Source: JABGQS01 sp963666505
GTDB lineage: Bacteria; Bacillota; Clostridia; Christensenellales; SZUA-584
Reading direction: 5' to 3'
Assembly: GCA_963666505.2 (NCBI GenBank)
Contig: CAXXXL010000001.1
Location: 558,001 to 622,000, forward strand
Length of the DNA: 64,000 nucleotides
The position numbers and the translations under genes were made by a program. Positions 8,589 through 16,292 of this stretch are shown here, piece after piece; position 1 is the stretch's first letter, and every line of letters begins with the position of its first letter. The notes beneath the pieces were generated by a model. The model saw nothing but the letters and a program-made list of their open reading frames with translations, did no database searches and had not been told where the DNA came from.

Positions 8589-8855
8589 ATGAAAAAAATT
8601 TTACGTAACACAGGGGTTTTCGCAGCATACTTGTTATTGACTACATTAATGCTTTCTTCCACGGCGCTGGCGTACATCGACCCGGCGGCAACTTCTTACA
8701 TTGTGCAGATAGTTGCCGGTGTGGTTATCGCTGGAGGTGTTGCGGTTGGTATATTCTGGAAGAAGATAAAGATTTTTTTCAGGAATTTAAAGATGAAGCG
8801 CCTTGAAAAATCGCTGACAAAGAAAGCGGACAGAGAGCAGAACAAACCTGAATAA
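8589..8855 (+). CDS. Small membrane protein with N-terminal signal and YIDP motif
   Basis: An 88-residue protein with a ggagg ribosome site just upstream. It has an N-terminal hydrophobic signal (residues 8-28) ending at LAYIDPAATSYIVQ, a second hydrophobic segment (about 38-58), and a Lys/Arg-rich C-terminal tail. The short YIDPxxxSYxxQ pattern after a signal sequence recurs in small Clostridia proteins beside surface-polymer genes, but I cannot name a function. It follows the phosphonoacetaldehyde reductase by 15 bases and is the last gene before a terminator, so it is probably part of the same transcript. A membrane scaffold or accessory role is possible. Confidence 0.7.
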   Translation: MKKILRNTGVFAAYLLLTTLMLSSTALAYIDPAATSYIVQIVAGVVIAGGVAVGIFWKKIKIFFRNLKMKRLEKSLTKKADREQNKPE

Positions 8856-8973
8856 ATAAGGCTAAGAGTATAAAAGGGCTGTATGGAAAAGACCGGCGGA
8901 CAGGTTTATTGTTTGGCTGCAGAACACTCGGTGAGGCTGTGCATCAGTATTCCGGATATTTATCAGACGGCAA

Positions 8974-9001
8974 AAAAAGCACTCAGGAAAGGGTGCTTTT
9001 T
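8974..9001. terminator. Bidirectional rho-independent terminator
   Basis: A 10-11 bp stem (left arm 8974-8984, right arm 8991-9001, with one G-T pair) closes a 6-base loop and is flanked by A-tract and T-tract. It can end both the rightward phosphonate operon and the leftward glycyl-radical enzyme gene. Confidence 0.85.
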
Positions 9002-9021
9002 CATTGCTGTATTTATAAAGT

Positions 9022-11424
9022 TTAGATAACGTGCTCTGTTCTGTTGATTATATCCTGCTGGGTGTCGGGGCTGAGCACGGTGAAGAAAGCACTGTAGCCG
9101 GCGACCCGCACGATAAGGTTCTTATGGGCTTCGGGATGGACCACTGCGTCTTCAAGCGTTGCTCTGTCTACGACGTTATACTGAATGTGAAAGCCCTTAA
9201 GGTCGTTAAAGAAGGTGCGCAGGAGCGCTTTGAGCTTCTCTTTTGACTCGGGTGTTTTCAAAGAACCGGGCGATATTTTCTGGTTTAGCAGTACACCGCC
9301 GAGTATCTTCTCTGTGGGCAGCTTTGAAACGGATTTCAGTACCGCTGTAGGACCGTAGATATCTGTGCCCGCAGAAGGGGAACAACCTTCAGCCAACGGG
9401 GCATGGGCTTTTCGTCCGTCCGGTGTTGCGCCGACGACGGCCCCGCTTGGTACGTTGGAGGATATCGAAGAAGTCCCGGCATAATATTTTCCGCCTATCG
9501 GACCCCTGCCGAAGCGTGTGTTATGGTATTTTGACAACTCGTCTATAAATTCCATGTAGGCACTTCTGACCATCATATCGGCATCGTCGTTGTCCTGACC
9601 GTATTTTGCCGGTATGTTCAGAAGCATCTGACGGATGGCTTCGCCTTCTTCTCCTGCAAAGTCGTTGTCCAGGGCTTCCTTTAGAGTCTCCTGAGAGAGG
9701 GCTTTTTTATCGAAAACGAGCTCTTTTAGTGCAAGCAGTGAGTTGCCGAGATTCGCAATGCCGACCTGCAGCCCGCTGATATAATCGTAAACTGCGCCGC
9801 CTTCTTTGATGTGTTTGCCACGGCCTATGCAGTCATCCGTCAAAGCAGAGCAGAAGATGTCGGGGGTGTGAGCTTCGAGTGCGCAGTCGACCACCGTGTC
9901 TATGACCACTGTCTGTTTTGCAAAATAGCGCACGGTTTTTGACCAGGTTTCAAACAAGTCTTCAAAAGAATCGAAGCTGCCAAGTCCTTTATCGGAATCA
10001 AGGTATTTCACACCGGTATCCGGGTCTGTTCCGTAATTGAGTGCGATTTTGAGCACTTTCATGAAGTTGAGGAAGCTCATGCCGGTGCAGCGGTATCCCC
10101 ATTTTCCGGGGACGGCTACCTCGACACATCCGACTGCACTGAAGTTGTATGCATCTTCTTTTTTTATGCCGAGAGATATCATGGTCGGTATAATTATCTC
10201 GTCGCTGTTGAACGCCGGCATGCCAAAGCCGAGCTTTATTACTTCAATACACTGGTTTAAAAACTCGTCAGAAAGGTTTTTGTGGTATCTGACAGTCAAA
10301 TTGGGCTGGGTCAGCCGTGTGGCTGCAACGGATTCCAGAACCCTGAAGCTCAGCTCATTAACAGCGTCTTTACCGTCTGTAGTCTGACCGCCTATGGTGA
10401 CGTTCTGGTAGAGCGGACCGCCTGCGCTGTAGCGTGTGTGTGACCAGGAGCGGATTTTCACGACGGAATACAGTTTTATCCAAAGGTTTTCGAGCAGTTC
10501 CCTTGCATCGTTTTGTGTAAGAACGCCATTATCAATGTCTTGCTTATACAGCGGGTAAAGGAACTGGTCCAGTCTGCCGAATGACACCGAATGGCCGTTG
10601 CTTTCGATCTGAAGAACGAGCTGGACAAACCAGATGAACTGCACACCCTCGCGAAAGCTGCGTGCGGGGTGCTCGGGTACGTTAGCGCAGATTTTAGAGA
10701 TATCCAGCAGCTCCTGCCTTCTGGCTGCGTCTTTCTCCTGCATTGCGGTCTGCTTTGCGAGAGCTGAAAAGCGCCCTGCAAAGGCGATGACGGCATCGAG
10801 AGTTATCACAACTGCCCGCAGGAATGCAGACTGCCTGAGCTGGTCTGCGTCCGAAACATCGAGAGAAGCAAGTTTCTTTAGAGCTGCTGCCTTAACACCG
10901 CTCATACCGAGAGTTAAGAGCTTATTATAATCTGGGGCGAGGTGCCCGTCGCCGGAGGTAAGGTTGCCCTCCGCTCGGATAACACCGTTTTCATAGGCAC
11001 TTAGAGATTCTTCAGGGAACATTGCTAGACCGTATTTGATGAGCGTACTGTTCTCCCAGAATGGGTAGATGGAACGAAGATCTTCCTTTGCCTGCCGGGA
11101 AATGGTGTATTTGTCGCCCGGGCGTTTTTCAAACTCGTCGAGCTCTTTTATTACCCAGTCCATAGAATATTCCGGGAATATCGGGGCTGCACGAAGAGCG
11201 CTTGAATGGTTGCCGACTATAAGCTCGCCTTCGAGAATATGTATGGACATATCCTGAAGTATTTCTTTCAGCGCAAGCGCACGTCTTAATACGATGGGCT
11301 GGTCCTGATATTTTTTGTATGCCTGCGTAATTATCTTTGCACGTTCGGTGCATACAGAGGGCTGGGCATCCAGTACCTGTTCTCTTAATTTCTGGATTCT
11401 GGGGCTTTCAATTTTTCCAAACAT
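9022..11424 (-). CDS. Glycyl-radical enzyme of the PFL2/PflD-HypD type, substrate unknown
   Basis: An 800-residue glycyl-radical enzyme. The thiyl-radical Cys and general-base Glu are seen in VGCVEVAVPGK (C433, E435), and the radical loop is RVAGYSAFF near the C-terminus (G776). The GCVE pattern separates it from true pyruvate formate-lyase, which has adjacent Cys-Cys, and puts it with dehydratases and lyases such as HypD, CutC, IslA and E. coli PflD. A DeoR regulator precedes it on the same strand (21-base gap) and the activase is divergent. The ribosome site gaagaagga lies upstream of ATG 11424. The substrate cannot be read from the sequence; a diol, amino acid, or sulfonate is possible. 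Confidence 0.85.
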   Translation of the reverse strand: MFGKIESPRIQKLREQVLDAQPSVCTERAKIITQAYKKYQDQPIVLRRALALKEILQDMSIHILEGELIVGNHSSALRAAPIFPEYSMDWVIKELDEFEKRPGDKYTISRQAKEDLRSIYPFWENSTLIKYGLAMFPEESLSAYENGVIRAEGNLTSGDGHLAPDYNKLLTLGMSGVKAAALKKLASLDVSDADQLRQSAFLRAVVITLDAVIAFAGRFSALAKQTAMQEKDAARRQELLDISKICANVPEHPARSFREGVQFIWFVQLVLQIESNGHSVSFGRLDQFLYPLYKQDIDNGVLTQNDARELLENLWIKLYSVVKIRSWSHTRYSAGGPLYQNVTIGGQTTDGKDAVNELSFRVLESVAATRLTQPNLTVRYHKNLSDEFLNQCIEVIKLGFGMPAFNSDEIIIPTMISLGIKKEDAYNFSAVGCVEVAVPGKWGYRCTGMSFLNFMKVLKIALNYGTDPDTGVKYLDSDKGLGSFDSFEDLFETWSKTVRYFAKQTVVIDTVVDCALEAHTPDIFCSALTDDCIGRGKHIKEGGAVYDYISGLQVGIANLGNSLLALKELVFDKKALSQETLKEALDNDFAGEEGEAIRQMLLNIPAKYGQDNDDADMMVRSAYMEFIDELSKYHNTRFGRGPIGGKYYAGTSSISSNVPSGAVVGATPDGRKAHAPLAEGCSPSAGTDIYGPTAVLKSVSKLPTEKILGGVLLNQKISPGSLKTPESKEKLKALLRTFFNDLKGFHIQYNVVDRATLEDAVVHPEAHKNLIVRVAGYSAFFTVLSPDTQQDIINRTEHVI

Positions 11425-11445
11425 AATTATCCTTCTTCCGGTAAA

Positions 11446-12192
11446 TTATTCAACGATATCTATTTCGACATCGTTTTTTTCTAGAAACGATTTGCTTTGG
11501 TTAGGGATGCCGCTGTCGGTGATTACAACGTTTACATCGCCGGCGGCAAACTGAGCGGCTACGCCGACAGTACTAAACTTGCCGGACTCCGTTAAAACAA
11601 ACAGTTTATTTGCACGCTCTGCCATTGAACGTGCGATTTCTGCACGCATAAGATTTATGCAGGTAAAGCCGGTGCTTTGGCTGAAGCCGTCTACTCCGAC
11701 GAACAGCTTGTCTACGTTGAACTGGCTGAGGCAAAGCCTTGCAAGGGGACCGACCATGACTTCTGATTCATGCTGGTAGTCGCCGCCTATGAGCGTAATT
11801 TTGATGGCTGGACTCGTGCGTACGTATCTTGCTATAAAGGCAGAGTTGGTAATAATGGTGATATCCTTCTTTTTTGTTAGTTCTTTTGCCAGCAGTGCGT
11901 TGGTGGAGCCGGACTCTATCATGACAGTTTCACCGTCGCTGATATATGACGCTGCCCTTTTTGCTATCCTTGATTTTATATCGTAGTAAACCGACATACG
12001 TTTCATGATATCGTCGTCTGAAACGGCTCGTGCGCCGCCGTGATAGCGCTCTAGCATACCGCTCTGTTCGAGGGTTTTTAAGTCGCTGCGTATAGTGACC
12101 TGAGAAACGCCGTATTCCAGAGCTAGCTGCTTTACGTTTATTTGCGCTGTACCTGATATTTTGCGTATGATCGACAACTGGCGTTTATTCAT
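11446..12192 (-). CDS. DeoR/GlpR-family transcriptional regulator
   Basis: The start chosen is ATG 12192, which has AGGTGG 5 bases upstream; an ATG at 12195 and a GTG at 12201 are also in frame. The 248-residue product has an N-terminal DeoR winged helix (MNKRQLSIIRKI ... VSQVTIRSDLKTLE), then ERYHGGARAV and a C-terminal sugar-phosphate isomerase-like sensor domain (IESGSTNALLAKEL, VDGFS, TESGKF). These regulators usually repress sugar or polyol operons and are released by a phosphorylated metabolite. It is the first gene of the glycyl-radical enzyme operon and divergent from the activase, so it probably controls both. Confidence 0.9.
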   Translation of the reverse strand: MNKRQLSIIRKISGTAQINVKQLALEYGVSQVTIRSDLKTLEQSGMLERYHGGARAVSDDDIMKRMSVYYDIKSRIAKRAASYISDGETVMIESGSTNALLAKELTKKKDITIITNSAFIARYVRTSPAIKITLIGGDYQHESEVMVGPLARLCLSQFNVDKLFVGVDGFSQSTGFTCINLMRAEIARSMAERANKLFVLTESGKFSTVGVAAQFAAGDVNVVITDSGIPNQSKSFLEKNDVEIDIVE

Positions 12193-12285
12193 CATTACCA
12201 CCTATTTTTATATATAATCTTACAATGAAAACATACCAAACTTACGAATGAAAGTCAATAATTTTGTAAAAGAAAATAAAAATTC

Positions 12286-12314
12286 TTGAAATTATTAGTA
12301 TTTTATATTAATAT
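12286..12314 (+). promoter_or_regulatory. Candidate promoter for the glycyl-radical activase
   Basis: TTGAAA (12286-12291), a 17-base spacer, and TAATAT (12309-12314) in the AT-rich divergent spacer between the DeoR gene and the activase. The match to consensus is moderate. The DeoR product is the obvious candidate to bind here. Confidence 0.5.
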
Positions 12315-12365
12315 GATAGTGTTATTTGATGTTTTACGGCAGATAATCAATATAAAAAAACGTTT

Positions 12366-13286
12366 ATGGTGAAAAGTTTGGACAATGATAAAGGATTGAT
12401 TTTTGACATACAGAGGTATTGCATACACGACGGGCCGGGGATTAGGACGGTCGTTTTCTTTAAGGGGTGCCCGTTGAGGTGCAAATGGTGCGCTAACCCG
12501 GAATCGCTCAATGCATATCAGGAAATCGGCTATGGCAGAAACGACTGCATTTTATGTGGAAAATGCGTGGCTGCTTGCAAGAACGGCGCACTCAACATGA
12601 CAGAAAACGGAATAGAGATAGACAGACAGAAATGCCGTCGCTGTTTTGAATGTGTAAAAGCATGCCCGACCGGAGCGATGCGGCTGATGGGCAAGTGGTA
12701 TACTGTTGATGAGGTAATGGACATAGTTCTGAAGGACGAGATGTTTTATAAAAACTCCGTAGGGGGGCTTACGCTTTCGGGAGGAGAAGCTTTACAGCAG
12801 AGCGGATTTGCTTCCGGACTGCTTGAAAAAGCCAGAGAACATGGCATACACACGGCTATCGAAACGAGCGGTTATGCTTTATGGGACAACCTGGCGAGCG
12901 TGGTGGATAACACGGATCTTGTATTGTACGATATAAAACACGTTGATAATGAAAAACATTTATTTTATACCGGCGTTGGTAACAAACTGATACTTGATAA
13001 TTTGAAGAAGATATTGAAGCTGGGCAAGAAGGTCATCGTAAGAATACCTGTTGTTCCGGGTGTGAATGTGGATGATGAGACTATTGACGGGTACGCTAGA
13101 TTGCTGTCTGAATATAATATAGGCGAAGTGAACCTTCTTGCGTTTCATCAGCTTGGCGAGTCTAAGTATGATATGATGGGGATGGACTACAGCTTTAGCG
13201 GCGCTGCACCTCCGAGCGACGAGCAGATGACTGCACTGGCGGAGAAATTGAGAAGCAAAGGCCTTAATGTAAAAATTGGTGGATGA
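12366..13286 (+). CDS. Glycyl-radical enzyme activating enzyme (radical SAM)
   Basis: A 306-residue radical-SAM activase that would install the glycyl radical on the enzyme encoded divergently at 9022-11424. The radical-SAM cluster motif CxxxCxxC is at C35, C39, C42 (GCPLRCKWC). An inserted ferredoxin-like domain has two CxxCxxCxxxC motifs (C61-C71 and C90-C100), which is typical of activases for non-PFL glycyl-radical enzymes. The SGGEAL motif follows. No strong ribosome site precedes ATG 12366. It may lead a short operon with the ROK kinase 57 bases downstream. Confidence 0.92.
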   Translation: MVKSLDNDKGLIFDIQRYCIHDGPGIRTVVFFKGCPLRCKWCANPESLNAYQEIGYGRNDCILCGKCVAACKNGALNMTENGIEIDRQKCRRCFECVKACPTGAMRLMGKWYTVDEVMDIVLKDEMFYKNSVGGLTLSGGEALQQSGFASGLLEKAREHGIHTAIETSGYALWDNLASVVDNTDLVLYDIKHVDNEKHLFYTGVGNKLILDNLKKILKLGKKVIVRIPVVPGVNVDDETIDGYARLLSEYNIGEVNLLAFHQLGESKYDMMGMDYSFSGAAPPSDEQMTALAEKLRSKGLNVKIGG

Positions 13287-13342
13287 TTTAGGGCAGTTTG
13301 TACATTGCAGGTCTATATTACAGATTGAAGACTGGAGTTTCT

Positions 13343-14290
13343 ATGGAAAAGTACGTTATAGGAATTGATGCTGGGGGTACAAAGGTCGCTTACGGACTTT
13401 TTGCGTGCGGCGGCAGACTGGTGGACAGGTATCAACATCCAACTGATATCCTGGCGGACGGCCCGAAATTCACCGACAGTCTGATAGAATCTATTGGGCT
13501 GATACTTGAAAAAAACGATCTTAAGCATAAGGATTTAAAAGGCATCGGTATCTGCATGCCTTCGTTTATTTATTTTGAGCAGGGGAAGATATGCATAACC
13601 TCGGCGATGGTAAATATAAAAGATTTCTATATGAAGGACTATATATACAGCCGTATACACGTGCCTGTTGTGCTGGATAACGACAGCAATGTGGCGGCAC
13701 TTGCAGAGTGGCGGCACGGTGCAGGACGGGGCAGCAAACATATGATATATATGGCATCGAGCACAGGGATAGGCAGTGGTATAATAATAAACGGAGAACT
13801 TTTCAGAGGAAGCTACGGTTGGGCTGGAGAGAGCGGACATATGATAGCGACGCCGGACGAAGGGATATACTGCGGGTGCGGAAACAGAGGCTGTTTTATG
13901 TCTTATGCCTCGGGCAGGTATATTCCGAAATATGTGGAACAGCGGCTTGAAGAAGGAGCGCAGAGCGAACTGTCTGAGTGCGGGCAGGTTTGTGGTGAAC
14001 ACATATTGAAAGCGTGCGAAAACAATGACAGCCTTGCCATAGAAACGGTAGAAAGGATGGCTCACTATTTCGCCGTATGTGTTTTCAACATCTATCAGAT
14101 GCTCAACATCAATCTGTTTGTTTTCGGCGGAGGGCTTATAAATTTCGGCGATACACTGTTTTCAAGAATAAGGGAAGAGTTTGACAGATATAATCATATA
14201 CCGTACCCGGTCGAGTTTAAGTTTGCAGAGCTTGGCTGTGATTTTGGCATAATTGGAGCGGCAGAGCTGATATGTGAAATAAAGATATAG
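13343..14290 (+). CDS. ROK-family sugar kinase
   Basis: The start chosen is ATG 13343 with GGAG 5 bases upstream; a TTG at 13298 extends the frame but has weaker support. The 315-residue protein begins with the ATP-binding GIDAGGTKVAYGLF, has DNDSNVAALAEW with the catalytic Asp, SSTGIGSGIIING, and the ROK zinc motif CGCGNRGCF. ROK proteins without an N-terminal winged helix are generally glucokinases, N-acetylmannosamine kinases or similar. The sugar is not determinable here. It lies between the glycyl-radical activase and an AraC regulator. Confidence 0.88.
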   Translation: MEKYVIGIDAGGTKVAYGLFACGGRLVDRYQHPTDILADGPKFTDSLIESIGLILEKNDLKHKDLKGIGICMPSFIYFEQGKICITSAMVNIKDFYMKDYIYSRIHVPVVLDNDSNVAALAEWRHGAGRGSKHMIYMASSTGIGSGIIINGELFRGSYGWAGESGHMIATPDEGIYCGCGNRGCFMSYASGRYIPKYVEQRLEEGAQSELSECGQVCGEHILKACENNDSLAIETVERMAHYFAVCVFNIYQMLNINLFVFGGGLINFGDTLFSRIREEFDRYNHIPYPVEFKFAELGCDFGIIGAAELICEIKI

Positions 14291-14315
14291 TGAGTTTGGA
14301 CGGGAGGGGATAAGC

Positions 14316-15143
14316 ATGGACGATTTCAGCGGTCTTGAGTATTGTTCGAATGACTTTGAAAGTTTTTGCATAGCCTTATCTAAAGTGAAGCCGAGAATCC
14401 TTTTTTGTGAACAGTTTGATGAGAAAAGCAGCATATGGAACTTTGAAGAACACAAGCACGACTGTATTGAACTGTTGTATTTTCTGTATGGTAATGCGGA
14501 GGTGACTGCAAAGGAGAAGATAGTTCAGGCATCTTTCTATGACATCGTTATTTATCCGCGTGGCGTGTATCATACCGAACATCTGCAGATAAATCATCAT
14601 CAGGAGGTTTTCTGTATATGGGTGGACATACCCGGGCTTAAACTCAGTGACGTAATACACATACAGGACAAGGATTCGAGCATAAAGTGGGCGCTGGAAA
14701 AGCTGCATGAAGAATATAAAAGCGAGGCTCCCTCGGGAATATTGATGGAGCACTATATTAGACTGGTTATAATGCTTATCGCGAAGGCGCGGTTCGAGAA
14801 CGCAGGAGAATCTGACCCTCTTAGCAGGGTGATAGTATATATGCAAAGCAACATGTCTAAACCTATCACTGTTGAGGAACTGGCCGAATCTATTTATGTA
14901 AGCAAGTCGTATCTGAGCAGGTATTTCAAACAGAAGACAGGTATGTCGCTGATAGAATATCTGCGGCTAATAAGGATAAACGCAGCAAAAAGGCTGCTCG
15001 TTTCAACGGACAACAGCATAGAAGAGATATCAAGCGTAATAGGGTATAATTCTTCAAAATATTTCTGCAGGGCGTTTAAAACATGCACTAATATGTCGCC
15101 TTCAGAATATAGAAAAAGCGAGATACAAAAATCAACTTCTTAA
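14316..15143 (+). CDS. AraC-family transcriptional regulator
   Basis: A 275-residue regulator. The N-terminal ~120 residues form a cupin-type sensor (FEEHKHDCIELLYFLYG). The C-terminal ~100 residues are a double helix-turn-helix (ITVEELAESIYVSKSYLSRYFKQ ... IEEISSVIGYNSSKYFCRAFK). The family usually activates carbohydrate genes upon binding a sugar. It follows the ROK kinase by 25 bases and precedes the UPF0303 protein, so the target could be this small cluster or the sugar operon that starts at 16293. Confidence 0.9.
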   Translation: MDDFSGLEYCSNDFESFCIALSKVKPRILFCEQFDEKSSIWNFEEHKHDCIELLYFLYGNAEVTAKEKIVQASFYDIVIYPRGVYHTEHLQINHHQEVFCIWVDIPGLKLSDVIHIQDKDSSIKWALEKLHEEYKSEAPSGILMEHYIRLVIMLIAKARFENAGESDPLSRVIVYMQSNMSKPITVEELAESIYVSKSYLSRYFKQKTGMSLIEYLRLIRINAAKRLLVSTDNSIEEISSVIGYNSSKYFCRAFKTCTNMSPSEYRKSEIQKSTS

Positions 15144-15253
15144 AAAACATCATGTCAACTAATAAAGCAGATATCGGCAGGGCGAAACATAAGAAAGGTG
15201 AATGGCTTAAAAACCTAAGCTGTGTTATAGGCGAATGAGGAGGCGGGAATAGA

Positions 15254-15751
15254 TTGATAGAGTTTGAAGTTAAAGAAGAGTGGCTGAAGCTGATCAAGAA
15301 GCAGGAAGCGGAATTGGCATTCGAGTCTTTTGACAATGACGATGCAGCGCAGGTCGGGCAAAGGATAGCCGCGCTGGCAAGGGATAAGTATAAGGGCGCC
15401 GTGGCAATCTGCATCGAAGTAGACAATAATGTCGTGTTTTCATATATGATGCAGGGCACGACATTGGAGAATAAACTGTGGATGCACAGGAAGATAAACG
15501 TGAGCAAAATTACCAAAACAAGCTCTCTGCTTGCATGCGTTGAAGAGCGGTATTCAGGAAAACGGTGGGAGTTAAAGAGCAGGCCGGATTCTTTTGCGGT
15601 GTGCGGCGGATGCTGGCCGGTGCAAATGAAGGAAGGCGAGCCTTATGCTTACATTGCCGTTTCGGGGCTGGAGCATTATCTGGACCATCAGATCATTGTG
15701 GATGCTGTAGCAGATTTTATAGGCAGGAAAACGGAAACGATTTCAATTTAA
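15254..15751 (+). CDS. UPF0303 / HbpS-GlcG-like domain protein
   Basis: A 165-residue protein starting with TTG 15254, preceded by GAGGAGG at 15237-15243. It matches the UPF0303 (YBR137W) group of the HbpS/GlcG fold: IAALARDKYKGAVAICIEVDNNVVF, WMHRKINV, SFAVCGGCWPVQ, then YIAVSGLEHYLDHQIIVDAV. Family members occur beside sugar and propanediol catabolic genes, and some bind haem or cobalamin-type ligands, but most have no known activity. It is followed by a terminator at 15785, closing the transcript that includes the AraC gene. Confidence 0.75.
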   Translation: MIEFEVKEEWLKLIKKQEAELAFESFDNDDAAQVGQRIAALARDKYKGAVAICIEVDNNVVFSYMMQGTTLENKLWMHRKINVSKITKTSSLLACVEERYSGKRWELKSRPDSFAVCGGCWPVQMKEGEPYAYIAVSGLEHYLDHQIIVDAVADFIGRKTETISI

Positions 15752-15784
15752 AAAACAAAGCAGCGGTGTGTAGAAAAAGAACAG

Positions 15785-15826
15785 GACTCTAGCTGAAAAA
15801 TAGCGCTATCGGCTGGAGTCTTTTTA
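15785..15826 (+). terminator. Rho-independent terminator
   Basis: A 9-bp stem (15785-15793 with 15812-15820, one G-T pair) followed by TTTTT at 15821-15825. It ends the transcript containing the UPF0303 gene. Confidence 0.75.
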
Positions 15827-16292
15827 GTTTGCTGCAAAAAGGCGGCTGCCTGGTATTGAGCCCGGAAAACGAAGCAGCGGTATGGAGGACATTTGAAATA
15901 CTGATTCAGATTCTTAAGGTTTATTATAACGAGGAGGGGGGAAGCTCTGGATATTTCCCGGTAGAGAACCGATATAGTGTTAAAAATGAGGGGTGTTTAT
16001 ATAAGCGGAATATCAAGCTTATTTTCCGGAGTTTTATAATACGGCTGCGGCGATGGCCAACGAAAAAAGACCTTGGATACTGAAGAAAATTGCAAAAATG
16101 AATTGTTACGAAAATAACAATCGAAACGTTTTAGTAAAACGGTAGCAGTAATAATGCATTTATTGGTATTGCAAATGAAAAACAGCCGTGCTATGTTTAA
16201 TATAAATTCAGAATGTGTTAAAGAACATTTAAAACAATAATTACTGAAAAGCACTGGGCATAAGAAAAAATTTGCACAACGGGGTGTACATT
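15827..16292. other. Intergenic region upstream of the LacI-fusion sugar operon
   Basis: No convincing gene is present. An 84-codon frame at 15829-16083 lacks a ribosome site and protein-like composition. An isolated aggaggggg run at about 15931 is not followed by a good frame. The final 170 bases hold the candidate operator and should contain the promoter of the operon. Confidence 0.5.
16121..16140. promoter_or_regulatory. Candidate LacI-type operator
   Basis: The 8-bp palindrome AAACGTTT (16124-16131) has the CG centre typical of LacI/GalR operators. It overlaps a second inverted repeat, GTTTTA-g-TAAAAC (16128-16140). The site lies about 150 bases upstream of the LacI-fusion gene, a plausible autoregulatory location. 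Confidence 0.4.

Noticed and set aside
10037..10930. Plus-strand frames opposite the glycyl-radical enzyme gene
   Set aside because: They are shadows of a strongly supported minus-strand gene and lack any protein motif.
9022..11424. Pyruvate formate-lyase
   Set aside because: The active site has GCVE with a single Cys followed by Glu, not the adjacent Cys-Cys of pyruvate formate-lyase.
15829..16083. 84-codon plus-strand frame between the UPF0303 gene and the LacI fusion
   Set aside because: No ribosome site at its start, overlaps the end of the terminator region, and shows no recognisable motif; treated as non-coding.
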